A DNA stretch of 47,249 bases from F1-120-MAGs118 sp013360535 (GTDB taxonomy: Bacteria > Planctomycetota > UBA1135 > GCA-002686595). The stretch is from the NCBI GenBank assembly GCA_026647215.1, contig JAPKHC010000038.1, forward strand, positions 1 to 47,249, written 5' to 3'. Below the pieces are notes generated by a model. The model searched no databases. It was not told the origin of the DNA and worked only from the letters and a program-made list of their open reading frames with translations. The translations under genes were made by a program, and so were the position numbers. Of this stretch, positions 17,069 through 26,418 are shown piece after piece. The number at the start of each line of letters is the position of its first letter. The first letter of the stretch is position 1.

Positions 17069-19998
17069 GCGGCGGGCACGACCGTGAGACGTGGGACACG
17101 CTGCAGCGCGCGTTCCGGCAGGTGCTCGAGCAGCCGGAAAGCGAACGCGCGGCGTTTCTCGCACGGCTGGAGCTCGCTGAGCCCGTGCGGCGTGAGCTCG
17201 AGGAGCTGCTGGAGTCGAGTTCCGGCGCGGCGCGGGCGCTCGAGCCGCTCGAGGCGGTCGCGGCGCCGATGCCCGAACGCATCGGAGACTACGTGATCCT
17301 GCGTGAGCTCGGGCGTGGGGGCATGGGCGTCGTGTACGAGGCCGAGCAGCAGCAGCCGCGACGGCTCGTGGCGGTGAAGACCTTGCGCGTCGACACGCTC
17401 TCGAGCGCGGTACTGCGGCGTTTCGAGCGCGAGGCGCAGGTGCTCGCGCGCCTGCAGCATCCCGGCATCGCGCAGGTGTACGGCAGCGGAACGGCGCGGC
17501 TGGGTGCCCTCGAGCTGCCGTACTTCGCGATGGAGCTCGTGCGCGGCGAGCCGATCGTGCGTTGGGCGACGTCGCGGGGGCTCTCGCTGCACGAGCGCGT
17601 CGAGCTGGTCGCGCGCGTCGCCGATGCCGTGCAACACGCGCATTCCGCGGGAGTGATCCATCGCGACCTGAAGCCGTCGAACCTGCTCGTGACGGAGAAC
17701 GGCGAACCCAAGGTGCTCGATTTCGGCGTCGCGCAGGCCACGGAGTCGGATCGACTGCTCGCGACGCAGCACACCGCGCTCGGGCAGCTCGTCGGCACGT
17801 TGCCCTACATGTCGCCCGAGCAGACGGCGAGCGGGCGCGAGAGGATCGACGCGCGCAGCGACGTCTACGCACTCGGGGTCGTCGCCTACGAGCTGCTCGC
17901 GGGGCGCTTGCCGCTCGAGCTCGCCGACGTCCCGCCGCTCGAGGCGCTGCGCCGCATCCAGCAGGTCGATCCGCCGCGCGCGGGCACGCTCGAGCCGCGC
18001 TTGCGCGGCGATCTCGAGACGGTGCTCGGCAAGGCGCTCGAGAAGGACCGTGAGCGGCGTTACGCCTCCGCGAGCGATCTGGCACTCGACTTGAGGCGTT
18101 TCCTGCGGCACGAGCCGGTGCTCGCGCGCCCCGCGAGCCGCGCGTACTTGCTCACGCGCTGGGTGCGCCGCCACCGGATCGCGAGCGCCTCGATCGCGGC
18201 GTTGTTCGTGGTGCTCACGACATCCACGGCGATCTCGATGCGCCTCGCGATCCAACGCAGCGACGCGCTCGCGGAAGCCGAGACGGCGCGCGACACGGCG
18301 CAGTCGCGTGGGCGCGAGCTGGAGGAAGCCAGTGCGCGCCTCGCCGAGGCTCTCGCCGCTGCGAACACGTCACTCGTCGAAGCGGAGCGGCAGAAGGCGA
18401 TCGCGGACGCGGTGCGCACGTTCCTTTCCGAGGACGTGCTCGGCCTCGCGGATCCCGCGCGTGAGAGCGATCGGGAGCTGACCGTCGCGGAGGCGCTCGA
18501 CCGCTCGGCGCTGAGGCTCGAGACACGCTTCAGCGAGGCGCCGGAGGTCGAACTGGCGCTGCGCCGCGTGCTCGTGAGCTCTTACCAGAGCCTGCGGCTG
18601 CCCGAGAAGGCGCTCGTTCACGCGCAGCGCACGGTCGAGCTCGTGCGCGCGGCCCACGGCGCCGAATCGCGGCCCGAGCGCGACGCGCGGCGCGAGCTGG
18701 CCGTGGTGCAGATCGATCTCGGACGGCTCGACGTCGCCCTGACGGAACTGGCGCTGCTGCACGAGCTCGACGAGCGCGACCGCGCTCCCGACGACCCCGA
18801 TCGACTGCGTGGCCTGGCCATGCTGGGTTCCGTCGAATACCAGTTCGACAAGCCCGAACGTGCTCTCGCCCTGCTCTCCGAAGCGGTCGAGCGTGCGCCG
18901 CGGGCGAGCGGGATCGACGCGACGGAACTCTGGCGCTGGCGCCAGAAGCTCGCGCAAGTGCAGCAGCGGCTCTCGCGTTACGACGAGGCGCTCGCGGGCC
19001 TCGAGGCGTTGCTTGGCGAGCAGCGTGCGGCGCTCGGCCCCGACCATCCGCACGTGCTCGACACTTCCGCGAGCCTCGCGCTGGTCTGCATGGACCGCAA
19101 CGAGCTTGGGCGCGCCGAGCGCGAGGCCCGCGATGCGCTCGCGCGCAGCGAGCGTGTGCTCGGCAAGTCGCACCTGGGCACGCTGATGGTGAAGGGCGTG
19201 CTCGCGAACGTCTTGCAGCGTGCCGGCCAGTTCGACGAGGCGCTCGCGCTGCTCGAGGAGGTGCTCGCGGGCCAACGCTCGCGCGGCGAGCTCGCGACGG
19301 CCGAGCGCATCGCCACGCAATACACGATCGCGTCGCTGCGCCACAGCCGCGGCGAGCTCGCCCAAGCCGAGGAACTTGCCCGCGCGACGCTGGCCGAGGC
19401 TACCGCGCACCTCGGCGAGCACCACGCGACCACGGTGGTCTCGCTCAACCTGCTCGGCATGATCCTGCAGGCCACCGGTCGTCTCGAGGAGGCGCGCGCG
19501 CTGTTCGAGCGCCTCGTCGTCGCCTCGACGGCCGCCCACGGACGCCTGCACGCGAACACCGCTTCCGCCGTCAGCAACCTCGCCTCGACCGTCGAGGCGA
19601 TGGGCGACCACGAGCGCGCGCTGCCGCTCCACCTCGAGGCCGTCGAGCTGCACGAGCGCATCTTCGGGCGCGACAACGCGAGCACGTGGATGGTGCGCTC
19701 GAACCTCGGCGGCCTGCACGTGCTGCGTGCGGAGTACGTGGAGGCGGAAGTCGAGCTGCGCGCTGCGGCGGAAGGCCTCGAGCGCACGCTCGGGGCGCGG
19801 CATTGGCTCGTGGGCAATGCGCGGCACAAGCGCGGTGTCGCGCTGCTGCACCTGCGCCGGGCGCCCGAGGCCGAGCGCGAGCTGCGCGAGTCGGTGGCGA
19901 TCCTCGAGGCGTCGCTGGGCGCGCGCCATGCGCGCACCGAAGCCGTGCGCAGGCTGATCACGCAGATCGAGGCCATCCGGGCCGAGAGCGGCAACTAG
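17065..19998 (+). CDS. Transmembrane Ser/Thr protein kinase with TPR-rich C-terminus
   Basis: 977 residues, starting at a GTG that overlaps the sigma factor stop. The N-terminal ~70 residues are the helical leader seen in this kinase type (LEQPESERAAFLARL). The kinase domain spans about 73-345: glycine loop GRGGMG at 83-88, Lys105 in VAVK, catalytic HRDLKPSN with Asp201, DFG at 219-221, and PYMSPEQ. All catalytic residues are present, so it should be active. A membrane helix lies at about 372-395. The remaining ~580 residues are alpha-helical with tetratricopeptide-like repeats. Topology would put the kinase in the cytoplasm and the TPR part outside it. The ligand is unknown. Confidence 0.92.
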   Translation: MSGGHDRETWDTLQRAFRQVLEQPESERAAFLARLELAEPVRRELEELLESSSGAARALEPLEAVAAPMPERIGDYVILRELGRGGMGVVYEAEQQQPRRLVAVKTLRVDTLSSAVLRRFEREAQVLARLQHPGIAQVYGSGTARLGALELPYFAMELVRGEPIVRWATSRGLSLHERVELVARVADAVQHAHSAGVIHRDLKPSNLLVTENGEPKVLDFGVAQATESDRLLATQHTALGQLVGTLPYMSPEQTASGRERIDARSDVYALGVVAYELLAGRLPLELADVPPLEALRRIQQVDPPRAGTLEPRLRGDLETVLGKALEKDRERRYASASDLALDLRRFLRHEPVLARPASRAYLLTRWVRRHRIASASIAALFVVLTTSTAISMRLAIQRSDALAEAETARDTAQSRGRELEEASARLAEALAAANTSLVEAERQKAIADAVRTFLSEDVLGLADPARESDRELTVAEALDRSALRLETRFSEAPEVELALRRVLVSSYQSLRLPEKALVHAQRTVELVRAAHGAESRPERDARRELAVVQIDLGRLDVALTELALLHELDERDRAPDDPDRLRGLAMLGSVEYQFDKPERALALLSEAVERAPRASGIDATELWRWRQKLAQVQQRLSRYDEALAGLEALLGEQRAALGPDHPHVLDTSASLALVCMDRNELGRAEREARDALARSERVLGKSHLGTLMVKGVLANVLQRAGQFDEALALLEEVLAGQRSRGELATAERIATQYTIASLRHSRGELAQAEELARATLAEATAHLGEHHATTVVSLNLLGMILQATGRLEEARALFERLVVASTAAHGRLHANTASAVSNLASTVEAMGDHERALPLHLEAVELHERIFGRDNASTWMVRSNLGGLHVLRAEYVEAEVELRAAAEGLERTLGARHWLVGNARHKRGVALLHLRRAPEAERELRESVAILEASLGARHARTEAVRRLITQIEAIRAESGN

Positions 19999-20054
19999 CA
20001 GCCCGTTCGAGAGGACGTGCGGCCGGGTTCCGCGCCCCGAAAGGCCAGGGCGGC

Positions 20055-20135
20055 GTCGGCCGATCGCGAGCCGACCCCACTGGGATTCGCCTCCGGTCGG
20101 CCTCCTCGCCCTGACCCTTCCGGGTCGGAACCCGG
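20055..20135 (+). other. Hairpin-rich stretch after the kinase gene
   Basis: Three inverted repeats are visible. GTCGGC (20055) pairs with GCCGAC (20070). GACCC (20113) pairs with GGGTC (20122). CCGGGT (20120) pairs with ACCCGG (20130). The last two share bases and are mutually exclusive. They could terminate the kinase transcript or act in the leader of the next gene. Confidence 0.35.
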
Positions 20136-20276
20136 CACGCAGCGCTTCTTCAACGGCCTGCCGGGCCGTCCGGCGGAAATTCGAGGATTTCTCCGGCCAG
20201 TTCGGGGGCCTTTTGCGCAGGAGCGGGTCGTGGGGCCACGTCGGCCCCGTCCCCAGACCCATCCTGAGCCCCTGCC

Positions 20277-22787
20277 ATGCTCGCCCGCCCCCGACTCGCC
20301 CTCCTGCTCGTTTCCGCCTTCCTCTCGGCGCCCGCGGCCCTCGCGCAGACGGCCCTCAGCGGCAACGTCTTCGACGGCGCCGGAGGCCCGCTGCTCGCCG
20401 GCCAGACTTACACGATCGCCGCGAGCATCGCCGTCCCCGCCGGCCAGACGCTGACGATCCAGCCGGGCGCGATCTTGCGCTTCTTCTCCGGCACGAGCAC
20501 GTTCACGATCCTCGGCACGCTCGATGCGCGCGGCAGCGCGAGCCAGAAGATCGTCTTCACCGAGGACAACGACACCACCGTCCTCGGCGGCTCGACGCCG
20601 GGCAATCCCGGTGCGTGGCGTGGCCTCGCGTTCGGCGCCGACTCGGACGCCAGCGTGCTCGAGCACTGCCAGATCCGCTTCGGCGGCAGCGGCACCGGCT
20701 CCAACATCGTCCTCGACGCGGCGGACATCGTGCTGCGCGAGTGCGACGTCACCGGCAGCGCCTACCGCGGCATCGACCTCTCGGGCACCTCGTCGCCCAC
20801 GCTGGAGGATTGCACGATCACCAGCTGCGCGAGCGATGCGCTCGCCCTCGTGCCCTTCACGGCCCTCGGCGGCTTCAGCAACTGCACGGTCAGCGGGAAC
20901 GGCGGCAATTTCGCGCGCATCTCGAACGGAACGCTCGCCACGAGCCTCACGCTCGCGCCCACGAACTTGCCCGGCGGCGTGATCGTCGGCGCCGTCGCGT
21001 TCGTCGTTCCTGCGGGTCTCACGCTCACGCTCGAGCCCGGCGTCGTCTTCAAGGCCACATCCGGGACTACAGCCTTCAACGTGAGTGGCACCCTGCTCGC
21101 GCAAGGCACTGCGGCAGAGCCGATCGTCTTCACGAGCGTCGCCGACGACTCGGTCGCGGGCGACACGAACAACAACGGCCCCTCGAGTGGTGCACCCGGC
21201 CACTGGCGCGGCCTGCGCTTCGACGCCACCTCGGGCGCGAGCGTGCTCGAGAACACGGAGGTGCGTTTCGCCGGCAGCGGCACGAGCGGCTCGATCATCC
21301 TCGACGGAGCCGACATCGTCATGACGGACTGCTCGATCGACAGCGGCGGCTACCGCGGGCTCGACCTGAGCGGCACCGCGCGCCCGACGGCGGTGCGGCT
21401 CTCGGTCACCAACTGCAACTCGGTCGCGATCCAGAACGCCGAGATCGACGCGGTGCCGGGCTTCTCGTCCTGCACGCTCGCGGGCAACGCCGGCAACTAC
21501 CTGAGCGTCATCGACGGCCTGCTGGAGACGGACGTTTCGCTCGAGGAAGCGAACATTCCCGGCGGCGCGCTCGTGCACCAGACGATCACGATTCCGGCCG
21601 GGCGCACGCTCACGCTGGGGCGCGGCGTCGTGTTCAAGGCGGCTTCGGGAACGACGTCGGTCGCTTCGGCCGGACGCCTGGTGACGCGCGGCACGCTCGC
21701 GCGGCCCGTCGTGTTCACCAGCACCACGGATGACGCGCACGGCGGCGACACCAACAACAACGGGCCCTCGACGGGTGGGCCCGGCGGCTGGCGCGGCGTG
21801 GCCTTCACCGCGACCGACGAAGGCAGCAACCTGCGCGGCGCGCTCGTGCGCTTCGCGGGAAGCGGCACCGGACCGGCCATCAACTGCGATGGCCCGCTCG
21901 TCACGCTCGAGCATGTCCGTGTCGACCGCTCGGGGTACCTCGGATTCGACCTGTCGGCGCTCGCCAGCGCACGCTTCCTCACGGCCTGGGATTGCAACTC
22001 GGACGGTTTCCTGCTGCGCGCGGGCTCGTTCACGCTCGAGCACGCGACTTCGGTCGGCAATGGCGACGATGGCTTCGACAGCGAGAGCGGCTCGAGCGCG
22101 ACGGTGACGAGCTCGATCGCGTGGGGCAACACGACCAACTACGAGGGCTTCGTCGCTGCCGAGCTCGCGTGGTCGAACGGCAACGCCGCGCTCGCGGGCT
22201 CTTCGGGCAACATCGACCTCGACCCGCTGTTCGTCGACGAGGTGGCTGGCGACCTGCGCCTGCTCCCCGGCTCGCCCTGCATCGACACGGGTGATCCGCT
22301 GCTCGCGCTCGACGCCGACGGCACGCGCACCGACATGGGCTCGCACCCTTTCAACTCCGGCGGCGCGCCGACCACGTACTGCACCGCGAAGCTCAACAGC
22401 CTCGGCTGCCTGCCCGCGATCGACTCCTGGGGCTTCGCGAGCCTCTCCAGCCCGCACGCCTTCGACATCCAGTTGCACTACGTGCGCAACAACGAGCTGG
22501 GCATCTTCTACTACGGCTACCTGCCCGGCTCCGCGCCGTTCCAGGGCGGCACGCGCTGCGTCTCCTCGCCCAAGCTGCGCACGCCCGTGCTCAACTCCGG
22601 CGGCGCCGCGACCGGCATCGACTGCAGCGGTGTCTTCCACTTCGACATGAACGCGCGCATCCAGTCCGGCGTCGATGGCAACCTCGCCGTCGGCACCGTG
22701 GTGTACGGCCAGTTCTGGATGCGCGACTCGGGCTCGCCCTCGGGCACCGGCCTGAGCGACGGCATCCAGTTCACCGTGCAGCCCTGA
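20277..22787 (+). CDS. Secreted right-handed beta-helix repeat protein
   Basis: 836 residues with a clear signal peptide (LALLLVSAFLSAPAALAQT). Residues 53 to about 640 hold three large repeats, each opening with VPAG/IPAG-x-TLT and containing a PG/GG-x-WRG(L/V)-F landmark (Trp114, Trp310, Trp505). Within each repeat, short beta-strand turns such as VLEHCQIRFGGSGTG and VLENTEVRFAGSGTS suggest parallel beta-helix folding, as in pectate-lyase-like or polymorphic-outer-membrane-type proteins. I see no identifiable catalytic residues, so binding or adhesion is as likely as polysaccharide cleavage. A short DPLFVDEVAGDLRLLPGSPCID segment follows, typical of such beta-helix proteins. The chain ends with the C-terminal module starting YCTAKLNSLGC at Tyr701. 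Confidence 0.82.
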   Translation: MLARPRLALLLVSAFLSAPAALAQTALSGNVFDGAGGPLLAGQTYTIAASIAVPAGQTLTIQPGAILRFFSGTSTFTILGTLDARGSASQKIVFTEDNDTTVLGGSTPGNPGAWRGLAFGADSDASVLEHCQIRFGGSGTGSNIVLDAADIVLRECDVTGSAYRGIDLSGTSSPTLEDCTITSCASDALALVPFTALGGFSNCTVSGNGGNFARISNGTLATSLTLAPTNLPGGVIVGAVAFVVPAGLTLTLEPGVVFKATSGTTAFNVSGTLLAQGTAAEPIVFTSVADDSVAGDTNNNGPSSGAPGHWRGLRFDATSGASVLENTEVRFAGSGTSGSIILDGADIVMTDCSIDSGGYRGLDLSGTARPTAVRLSVTNCNSVAIQNAEIDAVPGFSSCTLAGNAGNYLSVIDGLLETDVSLEEANIPGGALVHQTITIPAGRTLTLGRGVVFKAASGTTSVASAGRLVTRGTLARPVVFTSTTDDAHGGDTNNNGPSTGGPGGWRGVAFTATDEGSNLRGALVRFAGSGTGPAINCDGPLVTLEHVRVDRSGYLGFDLSALASARFLTAWDCNSDGFLLRAGSFTLEHATSVGNGDDGFDSESGSSATVTSSIAWGNTTNYEGFVAAELAWSNGNAALAGSSGNIDLDPLFVDEVAGDLRLLPGSPCIDTGDPLLALDADGTRTDMGSHPFNSGGAPTTYCTAKLNSLGCLPAIDSWGFASLSSPHAFDIQLHYVRNNELGIFYYGYLPGSAPFQGGTRCVSSPKLRTPVLNSGGAATGIDCSGVFHFDMNARIQSGVDGNLAVGTVVYGQFWMRDSGSPSGTGLSDGIQFTVQP
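20433..22175 (+). repeat. Three ~195-residue coding repeats in the beta-helix protein
   Basis: Units begin near 20433, 21006 and 21591 (residues 53, 244, 439), a period of 191-195 residues. Units two and three share GDTNNNGPS and FKA(T/A)SGTT almost exactly, also at the DNA level. Unit one is more diverged, and the third decays towards its end. Confidence 0.7.
22377..22784 (+). other. C-terminal YCTAK-NSLGC module, copy in beta-helix protein
   Basis: Residues 701-836. Landmarks are YCTAKLNSLGC, IFYYGYLPG, GGTRCVSS, DCSGVFHFD, YGQFWMRDS and LSDGIQFTV. Same plan and length as the protease copies but more diverged. Confidence 0.6.
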
Positions 22788-22815
22788 CGCACTCCAAGTT
22801 CTCGCCTCCCCGACG

Positions 22816-22850
22816 CGCGGCGTCCGTTCCTCTTGGGAGCGGGCGCCGCG
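22816..22850 (+). terminator. Putative terminator hairpin after the beta-helix gene
   Basis: CGCGGCGTCCG at 22816-22826 pairs with CGGGCGCCGCG at 22840-22850, with one mismatch, around a 13-base loop, about 30 bases after the stop. No T-tract. Confidence 0.4.
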
Positions 22851-23017
22851 ACCTCCATTTGCGGGACTTCAACAGACGGACGAGCAGCGCGGTCGCATCA
22901 TGGCGACGTCGAGGCAGTGGGGGAGTTCGATCGCGTGAAGTGGCGGACGGCATGGGGCGCCCAGACCGTCTCGCGCTCGACCGGATCGAAGTCCCGAAGG
23001 TCGGCACACCCCGGACC

Positions 23018-23024
23018 AGGAGGT
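23018..23024 (+). promoter_or_regulatory. Strong ribosome binding site that fixes a GTG start
   Basis: AGGAGGT at 23018-23024 is 8 bases before the GTG at 23033. The encoded protein then begins directly with a membrane helix. This rules out the in-frame ATG at 22859. Confidence 0.8.
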
Positions 23025-23032
23025 CACCTGTC

Positions 23033-24913
23033 GTGAAGAAGCTCGTCGTCGCGCTTGTCGCGCTGGTGATCTTGCTGCTGCTCTTGTGGCGTTCGCGTGA
23101 GGCCGAGCGGCCCGAGCTCGTTGCGAGCGCGCCGCAAGAAGGGCTCGCTCGTGACGCCGCCGAGGCTCCGCTCGAGCTCGAGACGCCGCGCGCCGTGGTG
23201 GAGGCGACTCCGGCGAACGCTGCGGGCTCGACGGTGCGGACGGTCGCGCGAGTCCGGTTGGTCGACGGGCGCACGCGCGAACCGGCGGCGCACTTCGAGG
23301 CGCGCGTCGAGCGGGAAGCGGACTCGTGGGAGCCCGTCGCGACGAACTCCGAAGGTTGGCTCGAAGTCGAGCTCTCGGCCGAGCGGCGAGCGCGCGGCAA
23401 CGTGCGGATCCTGCTCGCCGAGAACGAAGCCGGGCAGGACCTGATCCAGACACGTTCCGGCGCGAGTCAGGAGTTCCCCCGCTTCGTGGAGTTCGACGGA
23501 GCGGCGGCAGCGGAGGCGCCTGTGGAGCTCGCGATTCCGCTCGGTCCGACGTACTCCCTTGCCTTGAGCCTGCCCGCGGGTGTCGAGGCCGAGTCGCTCA
23601 TGCCCGTGCTGAAAAGCGCCAATCCGAAGCAGGCCTTCGACAGCGCACACTCGACAGTGAGGTGGACACCGCAGCCGTGGGTGCGCTTCCGGCCGACGGC
23701 GAGTGGCATCGCCGGCGCCCCGCCTTACGCGCTCTCGCTCTCGACTCGCGATGGACTCTGGTTCGGCAGCGCCGAGGTCCCGACGATCGTCGGCATCCAT
23801 CCCGAGCCGGTCAGGATCGAGCTCGAGGCGCGCGCTCGGGTCACCGGCGTCCTGCGCGACGACTCGGGGCGCGCGCTCGCGGGGGAGTGGGCGCGACTCG
23901 ATGCCCCCGGCGCATCGTTCACGAGTTCCACCAACCGGCCGCGTCGCGTGCCGACGGACGAGGGCGGCAGGTTCAGCTTCAATGCGGTTCCCGCGGGGAG
24001 CTACACGCTCGGTGCGGAGGTCGACGGGCACGCGCCGACGACGCTGGAGGTCACCCTCGTCGCCGGGGAAGTGACCGAGCGCGAGCTCGTGCTCCGCAAG
24101 CTCGCCGAGCCGGAGATCGTGCGCCTCACTTGCACGGCTGAGAGCGGGACGGGCACGTACGACGGCCCGCTGTACATCCGCGCCTTGCCCACCGAAGGCA
24201 AGCCGGTCGGCCACCACGTGCGCATCGAGTGGAGCGAGGAGGACGGTCGTCGCGCGGGGCGAGGCAGTGTCGAGCTGCCCGCGAGGGCCTTCCAACTCGA
24301 AGCGCAGGCCACCGGCCTGATCGAGGTCGAGCCGCGCGCGCTCGTCTGGAATCCCGGCGACGCGCCGCCGCACTTTCGCGTGCGCGACGACGCTCCGCAC
24401 GGCAGCGCCACGTTCGAGGCGCTCGACCCTGCCACGGGCGAGCGGATCCGGAGCATCGCCGTCTGGATCGACCTTGTCGACGCCGAGCGGACCGCCAGCT
24501 GCAACGTGTTCGTCGACGACGGGATCGGACGGCTCGACTGGGCTCCGCTCGGGCGCAGCGTGCGCTTTCGGATTCAATCCGAGGGCAGGCAGACTGCTTG
24601 GGGCGAGGTCGTGCCGACACTCGATGGAGTGCACGTGGTGCGCGAGCTCGCGCCGGGCTGGAGCATCGAAGTGCTCGTCCACGCCGCCGATCTCAGCCCG
24701 CTCGCCGGAGTGCGGCTCCTGTTCGACGACACGCTCGTCGGCGTGACCGACCCGACCGGAGTCCTGCGCGCATCGTTCCCGCGGACGCCGACCTCGATCC
24801 GCGCCGAGCTCGATGGCTGGCGCACGCGCACCTCGAGCACCTACGACGCCGACACCGGCCGCTTCCGCGACGGCATCCCTTGGTTGCGCCTCACGCTCGA
24901 GCCGGTGAAGTAG
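23033..24913 (+). CDS. Membrane-anchored protein with carboxypeptidase-regulatory-like domains
   Basis: 626 residues from a GTG with an ideal Shine-Dalgarno. Residues about 3-20 (KLVVALVALVILLLLLW) form an N-terminal anchor or uncleaved signal, so the rest lies outside the cytoplasm. The clearest prealbumin-like (carboxypeptidase regulatory-like) domain is around VTGVLRDDSGRALAGEWARL with GGRFSFNAVPAGSYTL. Another such region comes early (VRLVDGRTREPAAHF), and a third near the end (LAPGWSIEVLVHAADLSPLAG). No catalytic motif is seen. Such domains usually serve binding or structure. It ends 3 bases from the convergent gene, which has a similar build. Function unknown. Confidence 0.8.
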   Translation: MKKLVVALVALVILLLLLWRSREAERPELVASAPQEGLARDAAEAPLELETPRAVVEATPANAAGSTVRTVARVRLVDGRTREPAAHFEARVEREADSWEPVATNSEGWLEVELSAERRARGNVRILLAENEAGQDLIQTRSGASQEFPRFVEFDGAAAAEAPVELAIPLGPTYSLALSLPAGVEAESLMPVLKSANPKQAFDSAHSTVRWTPQPWVRFRPTASGIAGAPPYALSLSTRDGLWFGSAEVPTIVGIHPEPVRIELEARARVTGVLRDDSGRALAGEWARLDAPGASFTSSTNRPRRVPTDEGGRFSFNAVPAGSYTLGAEVDGHAPTTLEVTLVAGEVTERELVLRKLAEPEIVRLTCTAESGTGTYDGPLYIRALPTEGKPVGHHVRIEWSEEDGRRAGRGSVELPARAFQLEAQATGLIEVEPRALVWNPGDAPPHFRVRDDAPHGSATFEALDPATGERIRSIAVWIDLVDAERTASCNVFVDDGIGRLDWAPLGRSVRFRIQSEGRQTAWGEVVPTLDGVHVVRELAPGWSIEVLVHAADLSPLAGVRLLFDDTLVGVTDPTGVLRASFPRTPTSIRAELDGWRTRTSSTYDADTGRFRDGIPWLRLTLEPVK

Positions 24914-24916
24914 CGC

Positions 24917-26416
24917 TCAGCGAGATTGCCAGCCCGGCGGCGCTCGACGGAACGTCACCGTGCCGAAATCGAGCCAGCGCAAGCGGGAAACACTCGCGTG
25001 ACAGCTCCAAGGCGGCGTGCGCACGGTGGCGACGTAGAGAACGCCATTGCAGAGCCCTTCGAACTCGAACGAGGAGCCGGGCTCCCAGTCGGGGAGGCGA
25101 CCGTGATCGTCCCAGAATTCGAGCAGGTCGAACTCGCCAGCGTCGTTCGCGGCGCCACCGTCCAGAGCGAGATAGTTCGGCCGCAGCTCGCCGTTCACCA
25201 CTGCGTCGGTCTCCGCGTTGACCCAAGCCTTGGCCAGCGGCGAGCCACTTTCGTCGACGGCAATTCCGCGGAAGCGCACCAGGCCGCGCTGCACCGGGAT
25301 CTCGCGCACGGTGACGGCGCGGCCGGGCTCGGTGCTGTCGAGCTGCACCCGCTGGAAAATCAGGTCGGGGAACGGGACATTTTCGACGATCCAGCAGCCA
25401 AGCCTGCGACCCGGCGAGACGTGAGGAAACCGGACCGAGCCCGAAAGAGCCGTCTGCCAGTGGTCCAGCGTCCTCCCGGACTCCTCGCCCTCGCGCGAAT
25501 GGATCCGGACCCGGAACTCAAGGTCGAACCCTTCGATGCGCGCTCCGTCGGATGTCGCGACGAGCTCGAGCGTGCCGCAATCGCCGAGCACGAAGCGCAG
25601 CGGCGCATTCGGCGATTCGCCGGAACCAATCACGTGCCGCGGCGGCTGCGTATCCGCCAGGGGCAACAGGAAATCGAGCTTCTCGGCCGCATCGCCGCGC
25701 CGCGTGGCGATCACCGGTACCCTCACCCGGCCGGTGCGATCCGTGAACTCCATGCGGGAGTGCTGGAGCTCCACGACCAGCGCTCCCTCCGCCGGGCGAC
25801 CCGAGGCGTCGACGACCTCGATCTCGAGCTGTTCGAGCGGTCCGAGCAGGATCGTGACGCTGTCGGAGCGCGCTGGACAACGACTCATGCCAAAACGCCC
25901 GCCCTTGCGCACGCGGATCCACGGCAGCGGCGCCTCCAGCTCCACGATGGCCACGCCGTCGGAATCCGTGATGCCGTCGCCGAGGCAGCGAAACTCCTCG
26001 TCCGCGTCCACGAAATACGGCTCTCTCCGCGCGAAGTCCTCCGCTGTCTCGCCGTAACCGATGCTCCCGAGCCCACGCAGCCCGCGTGGCTGCATTCGAG
26101 GGGACTCCGGCTCCAAGTACACGCCGGCTTCGTGCACCGGCTCGCCCGTGTCCCCGTCGAGCACGCGAACGCGCAGCTGCCGGATCTGGCTCGATTCCTC
26201 CTCCGCAGGCAAAGACGTTTCCGCTGCCGGAGTTGGTTCCGGCTCGACGGCCACTGCGACGCGCGCTCCGCCGTCTTCGAAATCTCGCTCCTCCACGCCT
26301 CGCGCCACGGGTGCGACAGCGACGGGATCTCTCGTCACTCGCTCCTTTGCAACGAACCACCCCAACGCCGCAACCAGCGCGAGCACGACGCACAAGAGCA
26401 GTGCCGCGCGCTGCAT
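24917..26416 (-). CDS. Membrane-anchored carboxypeptidase-regulatory-like protein
   Basis: 499 residues from an ATG at 26416. The N-terminal helix ALLLCVVLALVAALGWFVA nearly repeats that of the upstream gene (LAFVAALGWFVA), so the two are paralogues. A linker rich in Ala, Glu and Pro follows to about residue 75. The rest is beta-rich with RVRVLDGDTGEPVHEAGVYL, LEIEVVDASGRPAEGALVVEL and VRFRGIAVDESGSPLAKAWVN, each the hallmark strand-turn of a prealbumin-like domain. No enzyme motif is visible. The start is 2 bases after the upstream gene's stop, so the two form an operon. Extracytoplasmic location is inferred from the single helix; function unknown. Confidence 0.8.
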   Translation of the reverse strand: MQRAALLLCVVLALVAALGWFVAKERVTRDPVAVAPVARGVEERDFEDGGARVAVAVEPEPTPAAETSLPAEEESSQIRQLRVRVLDGDTGEPVHEAGVYLEPESPRMQPRGLRGLGSIGYGETAEDFARREPYFVDADEEFRCLGDGITDSDGVAIVELEAPLPWIRVRKGGRFGMSRCPARSDSVTILLGPLEQLEIEVVDASGRPAEGALVVELQHSRMEFTDRTGRVRVPVIATRRGDAAEKLDFLLPLADTQPPRHVIGSGESPNAPLRFVLGDCGTLELVATSDGARIEGFDLEFRVRIHSREGEESGRTLDHWQTALSGSVRFPHVSPGRRLGCWIVENVPFPDLIFQRVQLDSTEPGRAVTVREIPVQRGLVRFRGIAVDESGSPLAKAWVNAETDAVVNGELRPNYLALDGGAANDAGEFDLLEFWDDHGRLPDWEPGSSFEFEGLCNGVLYVATVRTPPWSCHASVSRLRWLDFGTVTFRRAPPGWQSR

Positions 26417-26418
26417 CG

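Noticed and set aside
22859..23032. Extension of the 23033 gene to the ATG at 22859
   Set aside because: A perfect AGGAGGT precedes the GTG at 23033, and the membrane anchor begins right there; the extension has no coding character.
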